A DNA stretch of 64,000 nt from Adineta vaga (lineage: Eukaryota; Rotifera): contig CP075494.1 in NCBI GenBank assembly GCA_021613535.1, positions 6,448,001-6,512,000 on the forward strand. The letters run 5' to 3'. Shown piece by piece: positions 34,281-46,600 of this stretch. The stretch's first letter is position 1. Each line of letters starts with the position of its first letter. Position numbers and translations under genes: made by a program. The notes under the pieces were generated by a model. It saw nothing but the letters and a program-made list of their open reading frames with translations, had not been told where the DNA came from and searched no databases.

Positions 34281-37200
34281 ATGATGAAAGTATTAATAAG
34301 TGTTTTAGTAATGATTCAAACAATTAATTCACTTGAATTAAGTATGCATATCAAGTATTTTTTTTAATTTAATTTTAAAATCAACTTTTTCTTGTATAGA
34401 AAAATCATCAAGTTGTCAAACAGCTTTAGGAATGCAATCAGGTTCAATTCCGGATTCAGCTATATCAGCATCGAGTAGTTATGATATCAATACTGTTGGA
34501 CCAAAAGCTAGTCGGTAAGTGATTGATATTTACTGATGATGAATAAATCTGTCGATGGCTATTTTTCTAGAGCACGAACTGAACAGTACGGTGGTGCATG
34601 GTGTCCATTGCATAAAGTTGCATCAATACCAAATGAATGGCTAGAGATCAATTTCGATAATTTAACTTATTTAACACAGGTAGAAACGCAAGGTCGTTTC
34701 AATAATGGTCAAGGAAAAGAATATGCAGATTATTATATATTAATGTACACTCGATTGGACAATCTTAAACATGATGAAATAGTATGGATTGAATATAAAC
34801 CGAACAATGAACGTCAAAATTCGACATGGATACGAGCAAATCAAAATACTTATATAGGAGAAATTCGACAATTGGGTAAGTGTTACTATAAACTTATACA
34901 GATATTCGAGAGTATTGTATTGAAATATGAATGTTTATTTAGATCCACCGATTGTTGCCAAACGACTTCGTTTTTATCCTGTTAGCAAACAAAGTCGAAC
35001 TATATGCATGCGTGTTGAAGTGTAAGTATGAAATATCTCGGTCGTTTCTCGCAAGTTTTGTCGTTGTCATTTTTAGTTATGGTTGTTTATTTTCCGATGG
35101 TATTGTTTCCTATTCAATGCCACAAGGACGTACCGATGTCAATTCATTTGGTGATGATACTTATGATGGAAAATATCTGCCTTCGAAAAATATATTAATT
35201 AATGGTCTCGGTCAATTATCAGATGGTATCACTGGTACAGAAGAGATCACTGTTCGTGATGGTCGTCAACCATGGATTGGTTGGTCTAATCAAACAAATG
35301 GTTTTATTCGAATAGAATTTCAATTTGATACTATTCGTCAAATCAATCGTGTAACAATCCATACGAATAATTTATTTTCGAAACAAATTCTAATATTTAA
35401 AACAGCTATTGTATCATTTTCGATTGATAATGAAGAAAAAAATTATTCACATTCTGTAATTTATCAACATAATCGAGACGATATATTTGAAATCGCTCGT
35501 CCAATATTAATCGAATTAAATAATCAAATTGGTAAATTTGTTCGATTAGATTTATATTTCGATTCGAAATGGTTATTAATCAGTGAAGTAACATTTGATT
35601 CACAGATTTATAATCCGAAAACTGAAAAGAAAACGGAAATTAAAGACAAAACTCTACGAAAAACTCTTACAATGGGAAAAGAAATACGTAAACAGCATGT
35701 AAATACTCAACAACTCATATCCACAACAACAATAATGACATCGATCAATGCAAAACTTAATATTCCCACAATTTTGACGGTTGAATTGTACTTAGCATTT
35801 CTTATCGGTGCATTGATTGCTATTGGTATCCTACTCTTTGTTTCATTGATATGGATTATTCGTCGAAAGAAGAAACTACGATTTCAAAAGTAAAAATTCT
35901 CATCATTCAAGAGTCGTTTCTTCTTATATGATTCTATTTTGTAGATTAACGGAAAAACCAGGTAGTAATTCTTCATGTTATACGTATCCCACATTACCTG
36001 TCCGTGAATTCTATGATTTGAATGTACCTATTACAAATACAAATGATGATCGTGATTATGCGGTTCCGGATGTGAATTTCTATTCGACATTTTCTCCGGC
36101 ACATCATGTATATAGTCCTCATTTGATACGAACATCAACAGCAAATACAAATCCATATCCAACATTAAAACCAATTTCATATTGTTGTTTACATCATCCA
36201 CACCAACAGGAACATCCATATGCAACAATGTGTCAACAAATATCGCCTCCTACTATTCAAGATATTTCATCGATTGAAGCAACTTGCGGAAATAGTTTAA
36301 TGATTAAATTAAATCCAAATGTTCAAAATCAACAGATGTCAATGAAGGAAATCAATAATGATCAATTAGTTTTCATTGAGAAAATTGGTGATGGATCATT
36401 TGGAAGTCTTCATATAGCTGAAATGAATGTTGATAATGCGATAGAGAAAGAAACTGTTATAGTAAAGTTATTAAATGATAATATTGGTGATCAAACGAAG
36501 TAAGTTATATTTCATGTAAATCGAAAGATTTTCTCATAACTATGTTTATTGTATCCTACTTAAGAACATTATTTTGGAATGAAATTGAATCGATTTCTAC
36601 ATTGAAGAATCCTAATGTATGTTCTATATTGGGTATTTCAACTTCACAACAAACAATGGCAATATTTGAATACTATTCACTTGATCTATATCAATACCTT
36701 CGTCAACAATCAATTCCATTAGATAATTGTTCTGCTGCGAGTTTCTTACTTTCATTAGCATGTCAAATAGCAGCAGGAATGAAATATTTATCATCTTTTC
36801 ATATAGTTCATCGAGATTTAGCAACACGAAATTGTTTGATTTCACCAATTAATCATCAATTACATCTAACAGATATTGCTATGGCAAAATCAGAATATTC
36901 AAATGATTATGCACGAATTGGATCACTTCAATCACGTATTCCTTTACGATGGATTGCACCTGAATATCTCTTCTCAAATGAATTTTCTCTTAAATCAGAT
37001 ATTTGGTCATTTGGTGTAACACTCTATGAATTATTTACATATGCACGTCAACGACCTTACCATTCATTAACAAATGAACAATTAGTACAACAATTAGCTA
37101 CTTTGTCACAAATACAAATGACATCATCGTTAATGACAAAAGATTTTCATCTACCAAAACCAGAATTATGTTCAAAAGAAATCTATGATATGATGTGTGA

Positions 37201-37309
37201 ATGTTGGCAACCAGATGCTCTTCGTCGACCATCATTTGCTGATATCTATATATTTTTAATTAGTCGTGCATCAGGTTCATCATCTTTATTAATATTACCA
37301 GGATTATAA
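34281..37309 (+). CDS. DDR: Discoidin-domain receptor tyrosine kinase with altered DFG motif
   Basis: Seven exons (34281-34341, 34400-34514, 34571-34875, 34943-35021, 35077-35889, 35945-36499, 36565-37309) give 890 aa. A signal peptide (MMKVLISVLVMIQTINSLE) leads into a discoidin domain (SCQTALGMQSGSIPDSAISA, QYGGAWCP, WLEINFDNLTYLTQVETQGR, ending RVEVYGC). A discoidin-like domain follows (GRQPWIGW, RIEFQF). The single membrane helix lies in YLAFLIGALIAIGILLFVSL, then a juxtamembrane region with several tyrosines. The kinase keeps the glycine loop (IGDGSFGS), the lysine in VIVKLL, the helix-C glutamate in NEIESI, HRDLATRN, PLRWIAPEY and DIWSFGV. The metal-binding DFG is DIA (codons from 36872). 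Human DDR1/2 are collagen receptors. Confidence 0.92.
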
Positions 37310-37644
37310 AAGAAAAATATTAGTATTGTCTGAAAATACAGAGTTTTTTGCCTATCTATTTTTGATTTTGATCAAATATATATATATATACATATATGTT
37401 TGTGTGTGTGTGTGTGTATAGATTCTATACTGTGGGATCAACATTGACTGACATCTATCGATGGAAGAAAAGTCTCATATGATGTTTTTTTCTCTCCTCA
37501 TTCTCTGCAAAAAGAAGAAAAAAAGTCAACAATAACTATTGACGAATAAATAATAGTTTCAATTTTATAGTATGGTAACAGATATTCATAGAATGTTCCA
37601 TTATTTGAAGAATTAGAATGATTATTTTATATTAATTATATAAA
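37310..37644. other. DDR 3' UTR with TA/TG repeats
   Basis: 335 bp containing a TA run passing into TG units (about 37375-37420). No gene is seen. Confidence 0.5.
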
Positions 37645-38629
37645 ATGGGTAATCATCATTCAGTAAAACGTGAATGTTTACATGAAGCTATTCGACGCAA
37701 AGATGTGAAAAAGATCAAACAAATTGTATACAATAGTGATATTGATTTCATTAAAAATGATTTTAAATCTCTTGAACTTGCTACACTTTATAATCTTACT
37801 GAAGTTGTGGAACTTCTACTCAGCCGTGGTTGTGTACCTAGAGACAAACGAACAGCACGAGCATTTGATCTTGGTAAAACAAAATTGATTATTTAAACAA
37901 ATCACATTTTTTGTTCTTATTTTTAGCTGTTTGGAAATGTCATAAAGATATTGCAACGATGTTTTTAAAAGCTGGTATTGAATATAAAGGAAGAAATCAA
38001 TTTAATGAAACGATCTTATTTGTATCTGCATGTGGAAATAATTCTACATTAACAGAAATTCTCATTGAAGGTGGTTGTGATTTAAATGAATGTACTCGTA
38101 GTTGGACAGCTTTACACGTAGCTGCAGCAAGAAATCATGATGAAGTCTTACGAGTACTTGTTAAACATGGATGTGATTTGAATATACGTGATCGAGATGG
38201 TAAAAATAAGTGAAAAGTTTTTTTTAATGAATTTCTATCTAAGTTTTTGTAGGTTTTAATGCATTAATGTTAGCAATATTGAATGAAAATTTAAAGAATA
38301 TTAAACTTCTTGTTCAATGTGGTTGTTCAATTAATATTGAAGAACTTTATTCGACACCATGTCTTGCTAAACAATTAACGAAATATCCTGAAATTGAACG
38401 TATTCTTTGGAATGAACGTACACGTGCTAAAAATCTCAAAGAATTATGTCGTCTTCGAATTCGTTCATCATTAGGTCAACGTTTAATGAAGAAAACTTCA
38501 TTATTACTATTACCAATTCGTTTGAAAGATTATGTTGCATTGAGAGAATTATTTCCTTCATGTGAAGAACAACAACAGATGACATTAACTCGATTACCAC
38601 GCACGAATCTTCAAGCAATTCAATCCTAA
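37645..38629 (+). CDS. Ankyrin-repeat and SOCS-box (ASB-like) protein
   Basis: Three exons (37645-37873, 37927-38199, 38253-38629) give 292 aa. Residues 10-220 form ankyrin repeats, for example ALHVAAARNHDEVLRVLVKH and CDLNIRDRDGFNALMLAILN. The C-terminus has NLKELCRLRIRSSLGQ, fitting the elongin-BC box (xLxxLCRxxIR), followed by LLLLPIRLKDYV, fitting the Cul5 box of a SOCS box. Proteins of this plan are substrate receptors of Cullin-5 ubiquitin ligases; the ankyrin part would choose the substrate. I infer the class from the two-part box; the exact ASB paralog cannot be told. The start (MGNHHSVKRE) has Gly at position 2, so N-myristoylation is possible but unproven. Confidence 0.78.
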
Positions 38630-38864
38630 ATAGTCATTTTGTTGTTTACTTTCATTCTGTAATTAACAAAACAGTATTTTCTTTCTTGCTTCAGACTAGT
38701 CGTATTCTATGTTGTATATTCAGATCGTTTTGAATTTTTTCAACTTTTCTTTTTTGGAAATATAAAGGGATGAAGATCTTGTAAATGCTTCTATAGATTG
38801 AACAAATGAAGTCTATCGTAAATGATGAAAAGATTCTGTTTTTAACATTGCTTCAGATTGATTC

Positions 38865-40507
38865 ATGTCTGTTTCATCAGCATCGACATCTCGTCGTTCA
38901 TCTGCTTCTACTATCAATTCTAAAACATCAAAACCTCCTCCTTCTTCTTCCTCCTCGACACCTTTACAGGTGATAATATTTAAACATGATTTCTTTTTTC
39001 AATTTCAATTATTCAGAATCTTCAAAGGGAAAACGAATCACTTCGTCTAGAAATTCTTTCCTTACAAAAAATTCTTGCTACACCACTCGATGAAAATCGT
39101 CGTTATGTACATTTTCGATATCAGATTTATTCTTTGGAAAAACAAATTGCTCTATTAACACGATTACTTGATGCAAAAAGAGAAGCAGTAGCAACATGTG
39201 AAACAATTCTCTTAGAACTCAATCCATTTCTCGTGTAAGAATGATAAACATTTTCTCAATCTTTTTATAAACTTGTTTTCTTTCATAATATAGAAATCTA
39301 AAAGATAGAGTTCATCGAAAAGAAAATCTTGATGAATCCATTTTACAATCCTGGATTGATCGAATTGAAAGTAATCGAAAGAAATCATTCAAATCGATGC
39401 AGGTAGAATTCATTGATTCGCCATTCTCTTTGTTCAAATGGGTTCTTCTAGGATCATGCTAGTCTATCGGATAATGATACATTCTTTGCACCTAATAGTT
39501 TGAAATATGTTAATCAAGAACCAGTTCATCTTTTGGATATCTGTTCGGGAAAAATGGAACATTTAAATTTAAAAAATATCGTCAGTAATCGTTTCGTGAA
39601 TTGTATCTTTGTATTCTTCTTTGTTTTAGGCGAATTTAGAAAGTTCATTGTATGATCTTCATTCCGATCTTCGTTCATTCCAAAATGAATTACTTGATCA
39701 AACAAATCATTGTATATTTCCTAATCTTGATAGAAATCTACTTCAACATTCGAAAGACTTATCCGATAAAATCAATAGTACAACAAATGAATTATTCTAT
39801 CTATCAATTCTTGTTCCAACTCGAGTAAACCTAGTATTCTTTTTTAATCTAACTATGAGAAAATAAAATTTTGTTCTCAGCATCAAAAATGTACATTTGC
39901 TTCAGAACAAATCACAACGGATCTCATTTGTCAACGAATCAATACTCAATTTCGTTTATCACCTAATATCAAACTTTATCTTCAATCAATCTTCGATTCT
40001 CTTATATCTGTATTTAATCATGAAATTCATTTATTAAAACTTGAACTAAATAAAAAAACTCAACAGTTATCTTTCTATCGGCATTCGTTAACAAAAATTC
40101 ATTGTCAATACATACAAAATTTCATGGAAGTCTTATCCAAAGGTCAACAATCATTTAATAAACAATTACAAACCATTCTTTATGAACCATTAGTAAATAT
40201 AATGAAAGAATTCAATCAAATGAATAATGAAAAAACAGATGAATCATTGAAATCATTTCTATTTACTTTTAAAATTCATGTTGATCAATTCAATGAAGTT
40301 CTTCATGATCTTTATCAACAAATTACTGATGGTTCGAAAGCAACTGAACAATTATTTATGGAAACAAATGAACAAATGTGGAAAGATATTGAAAAACAAC
40401 AAAAACAATTACTCAATGAAATATCTTCAACAAAACAAGAAGAAATTCGTTGTGATAAAAATTCTTTGTATGATCTTTTTCATGTATTAGATTTATCTGA
40501 TTCGTAA
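38865..40507 (+). CDS. Coiled-coil protein of unknown function
   Basis: Six exons (38865-38969, 39017-39234, 39294-39402, 39452-39580, 39630-39824, 39881-40507) close in frame to 460 aa. The first 35 residues are Ser/Thr/Pro-rich (SSASTSRRSSASTINSKTSK) and likely disordered. A coiled coil begins at NLQRENESLRLEILSLQKIL and recurs through most of the protein (YQIYSLEKQIALLTRLLDA, QEEIRCDKNSLYDLF near the end). No catalytic motif or membrane segment is seen. I do not recognise the family; a centrosomal, ciliary or cytoskeletal role is only a guess from composition. An acceptor-like TTGCTTCAG ends nine bases before the ATG. One donor (GTCAGT at 39581) is unusual but the frame holds. Confidence 0.75.
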
Positions 40508-40969
40508 AAAGAATGTTTAATAAAGAATAACGTTTTTTTCCACGAAAAGTAGTTGTATCGGTTTTTATTGAGTCTGCAGGTATGTCGAATAACATCAGAA
40601 AGAGAATGAGTGAGTTTTTAAATTTTTTCCAACTTAGACAGGAAAAGAAAAACATCGGAGCATACGTGTGTGCATGCAATCATGATGAAAAATGTGCCCT
40701 TCCAAGATAAATAAATATAAAAAGGATTCTTTGCTGTACTTTTATTTCTTTACTAAAATTGAGTTGTCGCTTGTGAAATCGCAAGTAAGATAAAAAATTT
40801 CATTTTCTACAAAAAACATCGTTCTTTCAATATTGTCGGTTATCGTAAAGCTTAGAAAATTCATACGTTTAATACTTAAGAATAGAATATAAATCTGTAG
40901 TATAATGACCCGCAAGTCTGACATTATTTTCTCGCTAATATTGCTTTTTAGATAATTAAAGATTGAACA
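40508..40969. other. Spacer between coiled-coil gene and ART-TPR gene
   Basis: 462 bp without coding pattern. TTGCTTTTTAG (40941-40951) lies 18 bases before the ART-TPR start and looks like a 3' splice site, most simply a spliced-leader acceptor. Confidence 0.45.
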
Positions 40970-43045
40970 ATGAGTGGAAACAAATCAAGGGGAGTTGGCA
41001 GTGATGGACATGATAACAAAGACAAACACGGAGTGGGTTCATCCAAGGATTCGGATTCGCATAAACAAGCTCACCATGAAAAAGGTCAAACATTTCTTTT
41101 AATCTGGTTGGATTCCTACATCGATAAGAGTCGAGATCATCAAAATACACTAGTTCAATTTAAACACGTGATTTCTAATGTCACACCATTCATTGATCTC
41201 AATCAATGTATTCGATTTATCGAACACCACAAGGATAGTAAAATTCTTTGTATTTGTTCTGGTGCTCTTGGGGAACAGCTCACTCAACAAATTCATGATA
41301 TGTCTCAAATCGACAGTATTTTTATCTTCTGTAGTAATAAAACGCGTCATGAACAATGGGCGAAAAATTGGTCTAAAATTGAAGGTGTTTATACCGATCC
41401 AGTAGCAATCTGTCGAGCTCTCCAGAAAGTAGTTGTACGATCTGCCGAAAAGGATATACCGGACGATGAAAATAATCTGGATAAGAGCATGATCCAATTA
41501 GATCCATCATATATGTACACTCAAGTTCTCAAAGAAATCCTCTTGACAATTAAGTTCGACAATCAGCATATCAAATATTTCATTGATCGTTGTCGTGAAC
41601 ACTATGCTGCTGATAGTCATGAGCTTGAAAATATTGAACGGTTCGAACAAGAATATCGCGATCATTCACCGGTATGGTGGTATACATGTGATTGTTTTTT
41701 ACATCGTACTCTTAATCAGGCCATTCAGACAGTAGATATGGGTGCTATTATCGATATGGGCTTTTTCATTGTTGATCTACATCGTGAACTTGTAAACCTA
41801 CATGCTCAACAGTACAGTAAATCCCATTCAAGTAGAACCTTCCAGGTCTATCGTGGAGAAGGCATGCCTAGAAAGAATTTCGAGGAGTTGATAAAAAACT
41901 CAGGTGGTCTCTTGTCATTCAATAAGTTTCTATCTACTAGTAAGGATCAGCAAACGGCTCTTAAAAATGCTCATTATGCCGCTGGAAGATCTGACTTCAT
42001 TGGCGTTCTGTTCGTGATGAAGATTGATTCTGCTCGGTCAAAAGTACCTTTCGCTTCCGTAGCAAAGAACGGCTATTATACAGATTCAGATGAAATTTTA
42101 TTTTCAATGCACACAGTTTTTCGTATTCAAGACATTAAACCAATGGGTCATGGTAATCGTATCTTCGAGGTAACTATGGCACTCACTGAAGACACTGATG
42201 AAGCGTTACAAGCTTGTGGAGATAGCTTACGAGAAGAGATTAGTAAGAATTCAAATCCATGGTATAGAGTAGCTCAATTGCTGGTTAAAAAAGATGAGTC
42301 CAAAAAAGCCAAACAGATATACCGTAGACTTCTTCAAATGACTACGGATGATACTGAAAAAGTATCTATTTACAAACAACTTGGATTAATCAATGTTGAT
42401 CAAAATGAATATGAGAAAGCACTTGAATGTTACAGAGAAGCAGTTAGCATTGGAGAAAAATTTCAACCTCCAGAATATCTTCAAATGGCATGCTTGAATG
42501 ATGCTATTGGTGACGTATATACCAAGATGAATGAATATCCAAAAGCGCTTTCGTTCTTCGACAAAGCACTTGTAATTAAACAAAAAAAGCTTCCTGCAGA
42601 TCATTCAGACATAGTGTCTTCTTACGAAAAGATGGGTTCTGTGTTTTTGAAGATGGAAGATTATGAAAAAGCATTAATATTTTACGAGAAAGCTCTGACT
42701 ATTCGAGAAAAATCATCCGCTTTGCCTAAATCCCATCTACCAACTGCGTACATCAATATCGCTATGATTTATGAGGGCATGAAAAAATACGAGAAAGCAC
42801 TTCTATACTTTGAACAAGCACTCAAAATTCAACAGAAATCACCTCCGCTTGATGATCTTGCTTTGGCTTCTACCTATGAAAAGATTGGTGCGATCCACGA
42901 ACTTATGATGAATTACGACACAGCAAATTCATTCTTTGAAAAGGCACTGGTAATCAAAGAAAAAGCTTATGGTTCAAAAAACCATCCTGACATTGAAAAA
43001 TGTAGAAAAAAAATTGAAATTATACAAGGGAAAATACAGTTATAA
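40970..43045 (+). CDS. ADP-ribosyltransferase-fold protein with TPR repeats
   Basis: A single intronless frame of 691 aa. Residues 1-35 are polar. Residues 40-270 form an N-terminal domain (FLLIWLDSYIDKS, KILCICSGALGEQLTQQI, IDSIFIFCSNKTRHEQWAK) of alternating strands and helices that I have seen only in similar bdelloid proteins. The ART domain has the arginine (VYRGEG, R295), the S-T-S motif (FLSTS, residues 322-324) and the glutamate E375 in SDEILFSMHTVF. The usual E-x-E is S-D-E (S373, D374, E375). Residues 440-680 hold about five tetratricopeptide repeats (for example YEKALECYREAVSIGEKF and YEKALIFYEKALTIREK). Mono-ADP-ribosylation using NAD is the family activity; the changed motif makes arginine-specific transfer doubtful. 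A protein-binding adaptor role through the TPRs is likely. Confidence 0.85.
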   Translation: MSGNKSRGVGSDGHDNKDKHGVGSSKDSDSHKQAHHEKGQTFLLIWLDSYIDKSRDHQNTLVQFKHVISNVTPFIDLNQCIRFIEHHKDSKILCICSGALGEQLTQQIHDMSQIDSIFIFCSNKTRHEQWAKNWSKIEGVYTDPVAICRALQKVVVRSAEKDIPDDENNLDKSMIQLDPSYMYTQVLKEILLTIKFDNQHIKYFIDRCREHYAADSHELENIERFEQEYRDHSPVWWYTCDCFLHRTLNQAIQTVDMGAIIDMGFFIVDLHRELVNLHAQQYSKSHSSRTFQVYRGEGMPRKNFEELIKNSGGLLSFNKFLSTSKDQQTALKNAHYAAGRSDFIGVLFVMKIDSARSKVPFASVAKNGYYTDSDEILFSMHTVFRIQDIKPMGHGNRIFEVTMALTEDTDEALQACGDSLREEISKNSNPWYRVAQLLVKKDESKKAKQIYRRLLQMTTDDTEKVSIYKQLGLINVDQNEYEKALECYREAVSIGEKFQPPEYLQMACLNDAIGDVYTKMNEYPKALSFFDKALVIKQKKLPADHSDIVSSYEKMGSVFLKMEDYEKALIFYEKALTIREKSSALPKSHLPTAYINIAMIYEGMKKYEKALLYFEQALKIQQKSPPLDDLALASTYEKIGAIHELMMNYDTANSFFEKALVIKEKAYGSKNHPDIEKCRKKIEIIQGKIQL

Positions 43046-43647
43046 TTTGATCGGTTAAAGATAAAAGAAAATATCAGTTTCATCAAATATTGTAACATTT
43101 GATTGAAAATAATAGTGAATAAAATTTCTTTCGTCATCGAATTGTATTGTATAATTTCAATATGAAGCATGAAATGGAAAAACAATTGACGAGACAAGTC
43201 TATTTGTAACTTAATAAAGTGAACGTGTAGTGACTTTTTTTTATCTGAATGATCATTTCTACTAGAATGAATATTGAATTACTAAAATTTTAAAGTTTGC
43301 AATTGCTTCACGCAGCGTTGTATTAAAATACAATGATGGCACATCATCATTGTTGCACGGGCACATCCTCATAATGATCGCGACCTTCTTTTATTCATTT
43401 CTTCCGTGTCCCAAAGAAAGATGATTAAACCCATCAATCAGCAGTCACGATTTAAATAGATGTCGCTCTTTCTATTCACATCATTCGACAGTATCATTGG
43501 TTAATCATTTGACGAGAACGAAGAATAAGGAGAGCCTTGAATTGAATACAGTTCAAAAAAGTCTGTTGTTTATTCCATTCATCAATCATCTGTTCGATTG
43601 TATTTCATAGAAAATCTTTTCTCGATTCAAATTTCTTCTTCCATTAG
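43046..43647. promoter_or_regulatory. Spacer between ART-TPR gene and polybromo
   Basis: 602 bp with no gene. A perfect 8-bp inverted repeat with a 6-nt loop (CAATGATG ... CATCATTG) lies at 43331-43352. The ATG of polybromo directly follows CTTCTTCCATTAG (43635-43647), a 3' splice-site-like sequence. Confidence 0.5.
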
Positions 43648-46600
43648 ATGCCAAAACGCGTTCACAGTGCTAGTGATCGCGATGATATTAGTGAGTCAAC
43701 TGGTACATCGAAACGAACTCGTAAAATCGGTGAATTAGTACGTAGTTATCTTTCTTCTTTTCCATCAAAATCTATTCTTTCAATTCTAGAGCGATACCTG
43801 TCAAGAATTCTATGATGAATTACGAGTACATAAAACTGAAGATGGAAAAAATCCATCTGAAACTTTTCTTCGTTTGCCAAATAAGAGGTTTGTTACAAAA
43901 ATTGATTTCATTCGAAATTCTTCTCCTTTGTAAATTTTAAATCTAGAGGAAATGCAGATTATTATACTTCAATAAGTGATCCAATTGATTTCACTCAAAT
44001 TCAACAAAAAATTCATTCAGATGGATATACTTCATTTAAACAATTCATCGATGATATCGAATTACTTATTACTAATGCCAAAAATTTCTATCGAGTAAAA
44101 TCGAAATTTTCTTATTACTTTGTCATTTCACTTTTTCTTTTGTAGAAAAATTCCATGGAATGGAAAGATGCAAATGAATTATCGAAATATTTACATTCAA
44201 AAACGAAATCAGACACAGTTGATTCTCATTATCTCGAAGAATTTTTCACCGCGATTTACAATGTTCAATTCGATGATCGACCTATTACCGATATATTCTT
44301 GTTTCTACCTTCACGAAAAGTAAATCACAATCATTTGATAAATTGTATATCTCAACGAAAACGTTTTTCTATAGATCTATCCTGATTACTATCTAATAGT
44401 AACAAAACCAATTGATTTAAAAATGATTGCAATGAAAATTCAAAATAATGAATATGGTACATTGGATGATATGGAGAATGATTTATTATTAATGATTTCG
44501 AATGCAAGAAAATATAATGATCCTAAATCACAAATATATAAAGTAAATTGAATTGTTTAATTTAATCATTAATATTGATCTGGAAAATGTTTAGGATGCT
44601 TGTGCATTGAAAAAAATCATAACAAATGTTCGAAATGAACTTGAATCAGCATTAAAATCACCGAATGATCGATTAAGGTATGAAGAATCGAGTATTTTTT
44701 TTTCAATCATTTCAATTTTCTCTTTTCAAAGACTTCGTAAACGTGATGTACTTCTCTCATCGGAAGTTGCAAATATGGAGTATCCTGAAGAGCCCGATGA
44801 TGAAGAAATTATTCCAGCACAAACAGACGATGCCGATTCGGAAACAAGTTCACTTGGTGATGAAGATGATTTGTATAGAATTTTATACAATGCTATTCGA
44901 TATTACAAACTTGGTGCTCAGAGTTTAATTGATCCATTTATGAAATTACCGAATAGAAGATTTCATCAGGATTATTATGAAGAAATTCAACGACCCATTG
45001 CGATGTCTGTTATTAAAAATCACATCAAAGTAATAAAACACTTGTATATATGTATGCGTAATTAATTATTCGTTCATTTAGAAAGGAAAATATACACATA
45101 TCGATGATCTCGTCGATGATTTGAAATTAATGTTTGATAATGCAATGCAATATAATCAAGAAGGATCATTGATTTATAATGTAAGTTCATACATTTCATT
45201 CGTATTGTAAAACAGTAATAAATATATTTTATATATAGAGTGCAAAGAAATTACTTGATGTGACTTTAATGAAAGCTCATGAACTTGGTTATGATGAACA
45301 AAAACCAAGATTAAAAGAAGTTCGTGTTAATCTTCCGATGGTAAATATGTATTTCTTCTCTATTTGATCTTAAAATTTTCTTTTTAGGTTACCGTCAAAG
45401 ATGAATATCACGAATCTCCCAGTCCTCAATCGCCAAATGTAAATGAACGAAAAGAGAAATATTTATAATTATAATCTTCTATTTTAGTCACAACGAGGAC
45501 GACCATCGAAAAAGTCTGTCATAAAAACAACTGAACAGAATATTCAATCAATTTATACTTACATACGAGAATATCGAGTAAAATTTTCTAATTATTTTCT
45601 TTGAATTTTTCAATCAATTTTGTATTTTTTCATAGGAAAATGATGTTGGTCTCATTGCTCCATTCTTAGAATTACCATCTGCTGAAGAATATCCTGATTA
45701 TTATGAAACAATTGAACATCCAATTGATATGTCAATGATCAAAGATAAAATCGATAAAGGAACTGTAAGTTAAAATAACAAAAATCAATTTGAAATAGAA
45801 TCTCGATCTCAATATTTTAGTATAAACGTGAACAAGATATAATTGATGATCTCAATCGAATGTTTAATAATGCGAAAGTTTACAATGTTGATGAATCATA
45901 TATATTCAAATATGCTGCTCGTCTTGAACAAGCATTAGCAATCAAATTCAAGGGAATGATTGTGAAAAAAGAAAAACCAACACCACAACTTCCACGAATA
46001 ATCAATAAAAGGTATGATGAATACAAATTACGATCATTTACTTTTCGAATTATCTTCTATTCGATTTAGATCATTGAATACTTTACAAGATAAAATCTCC
46101 TATTTAATTCAAGCAATCAAAACATATACAGATCGTCATGGACGAACATTATCATCAGTATTTCTTACATTACCATCAAAAATTGATTATCCAGATTATT
46201 ATGAAGTTATTCATAAACCAATTGATCTTAAACGTATTGAATCACGACAATATTCATCAATTAATGAACTATCTAATGATTTAAAACTAATGTTTGAGAA
46301 TGCATTGTTATACAATGAACCAGGTTCAATAATTTATCGAGTAAATTCTTTCTAAATGAAGACAAAATTTGAATATCGTTATATTTAGGATGCATTGAAT
46401 TTACAACGATTATTTCTTGAGAAAAAACGAGATTTTATACATAATGATAATGTACAAAATTTAGTTTCAGAATTAATGATTTGTTTATTCATACAATTGT
46501 TTAATTATGAAGTAAATTTTATTTTTTTATGAACTCAATTAGAACATTTGCTTATCGTTTTATTTTTCTTCTAGGATCAAGATGGTCAATATATTAGTGA

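Noticed and set aside
41150-41497. 115-aa antisense frame within the ART-TPR gene
   Set aside because: Complementary shadow of a well-supported 691-aa domain-bearing frame.
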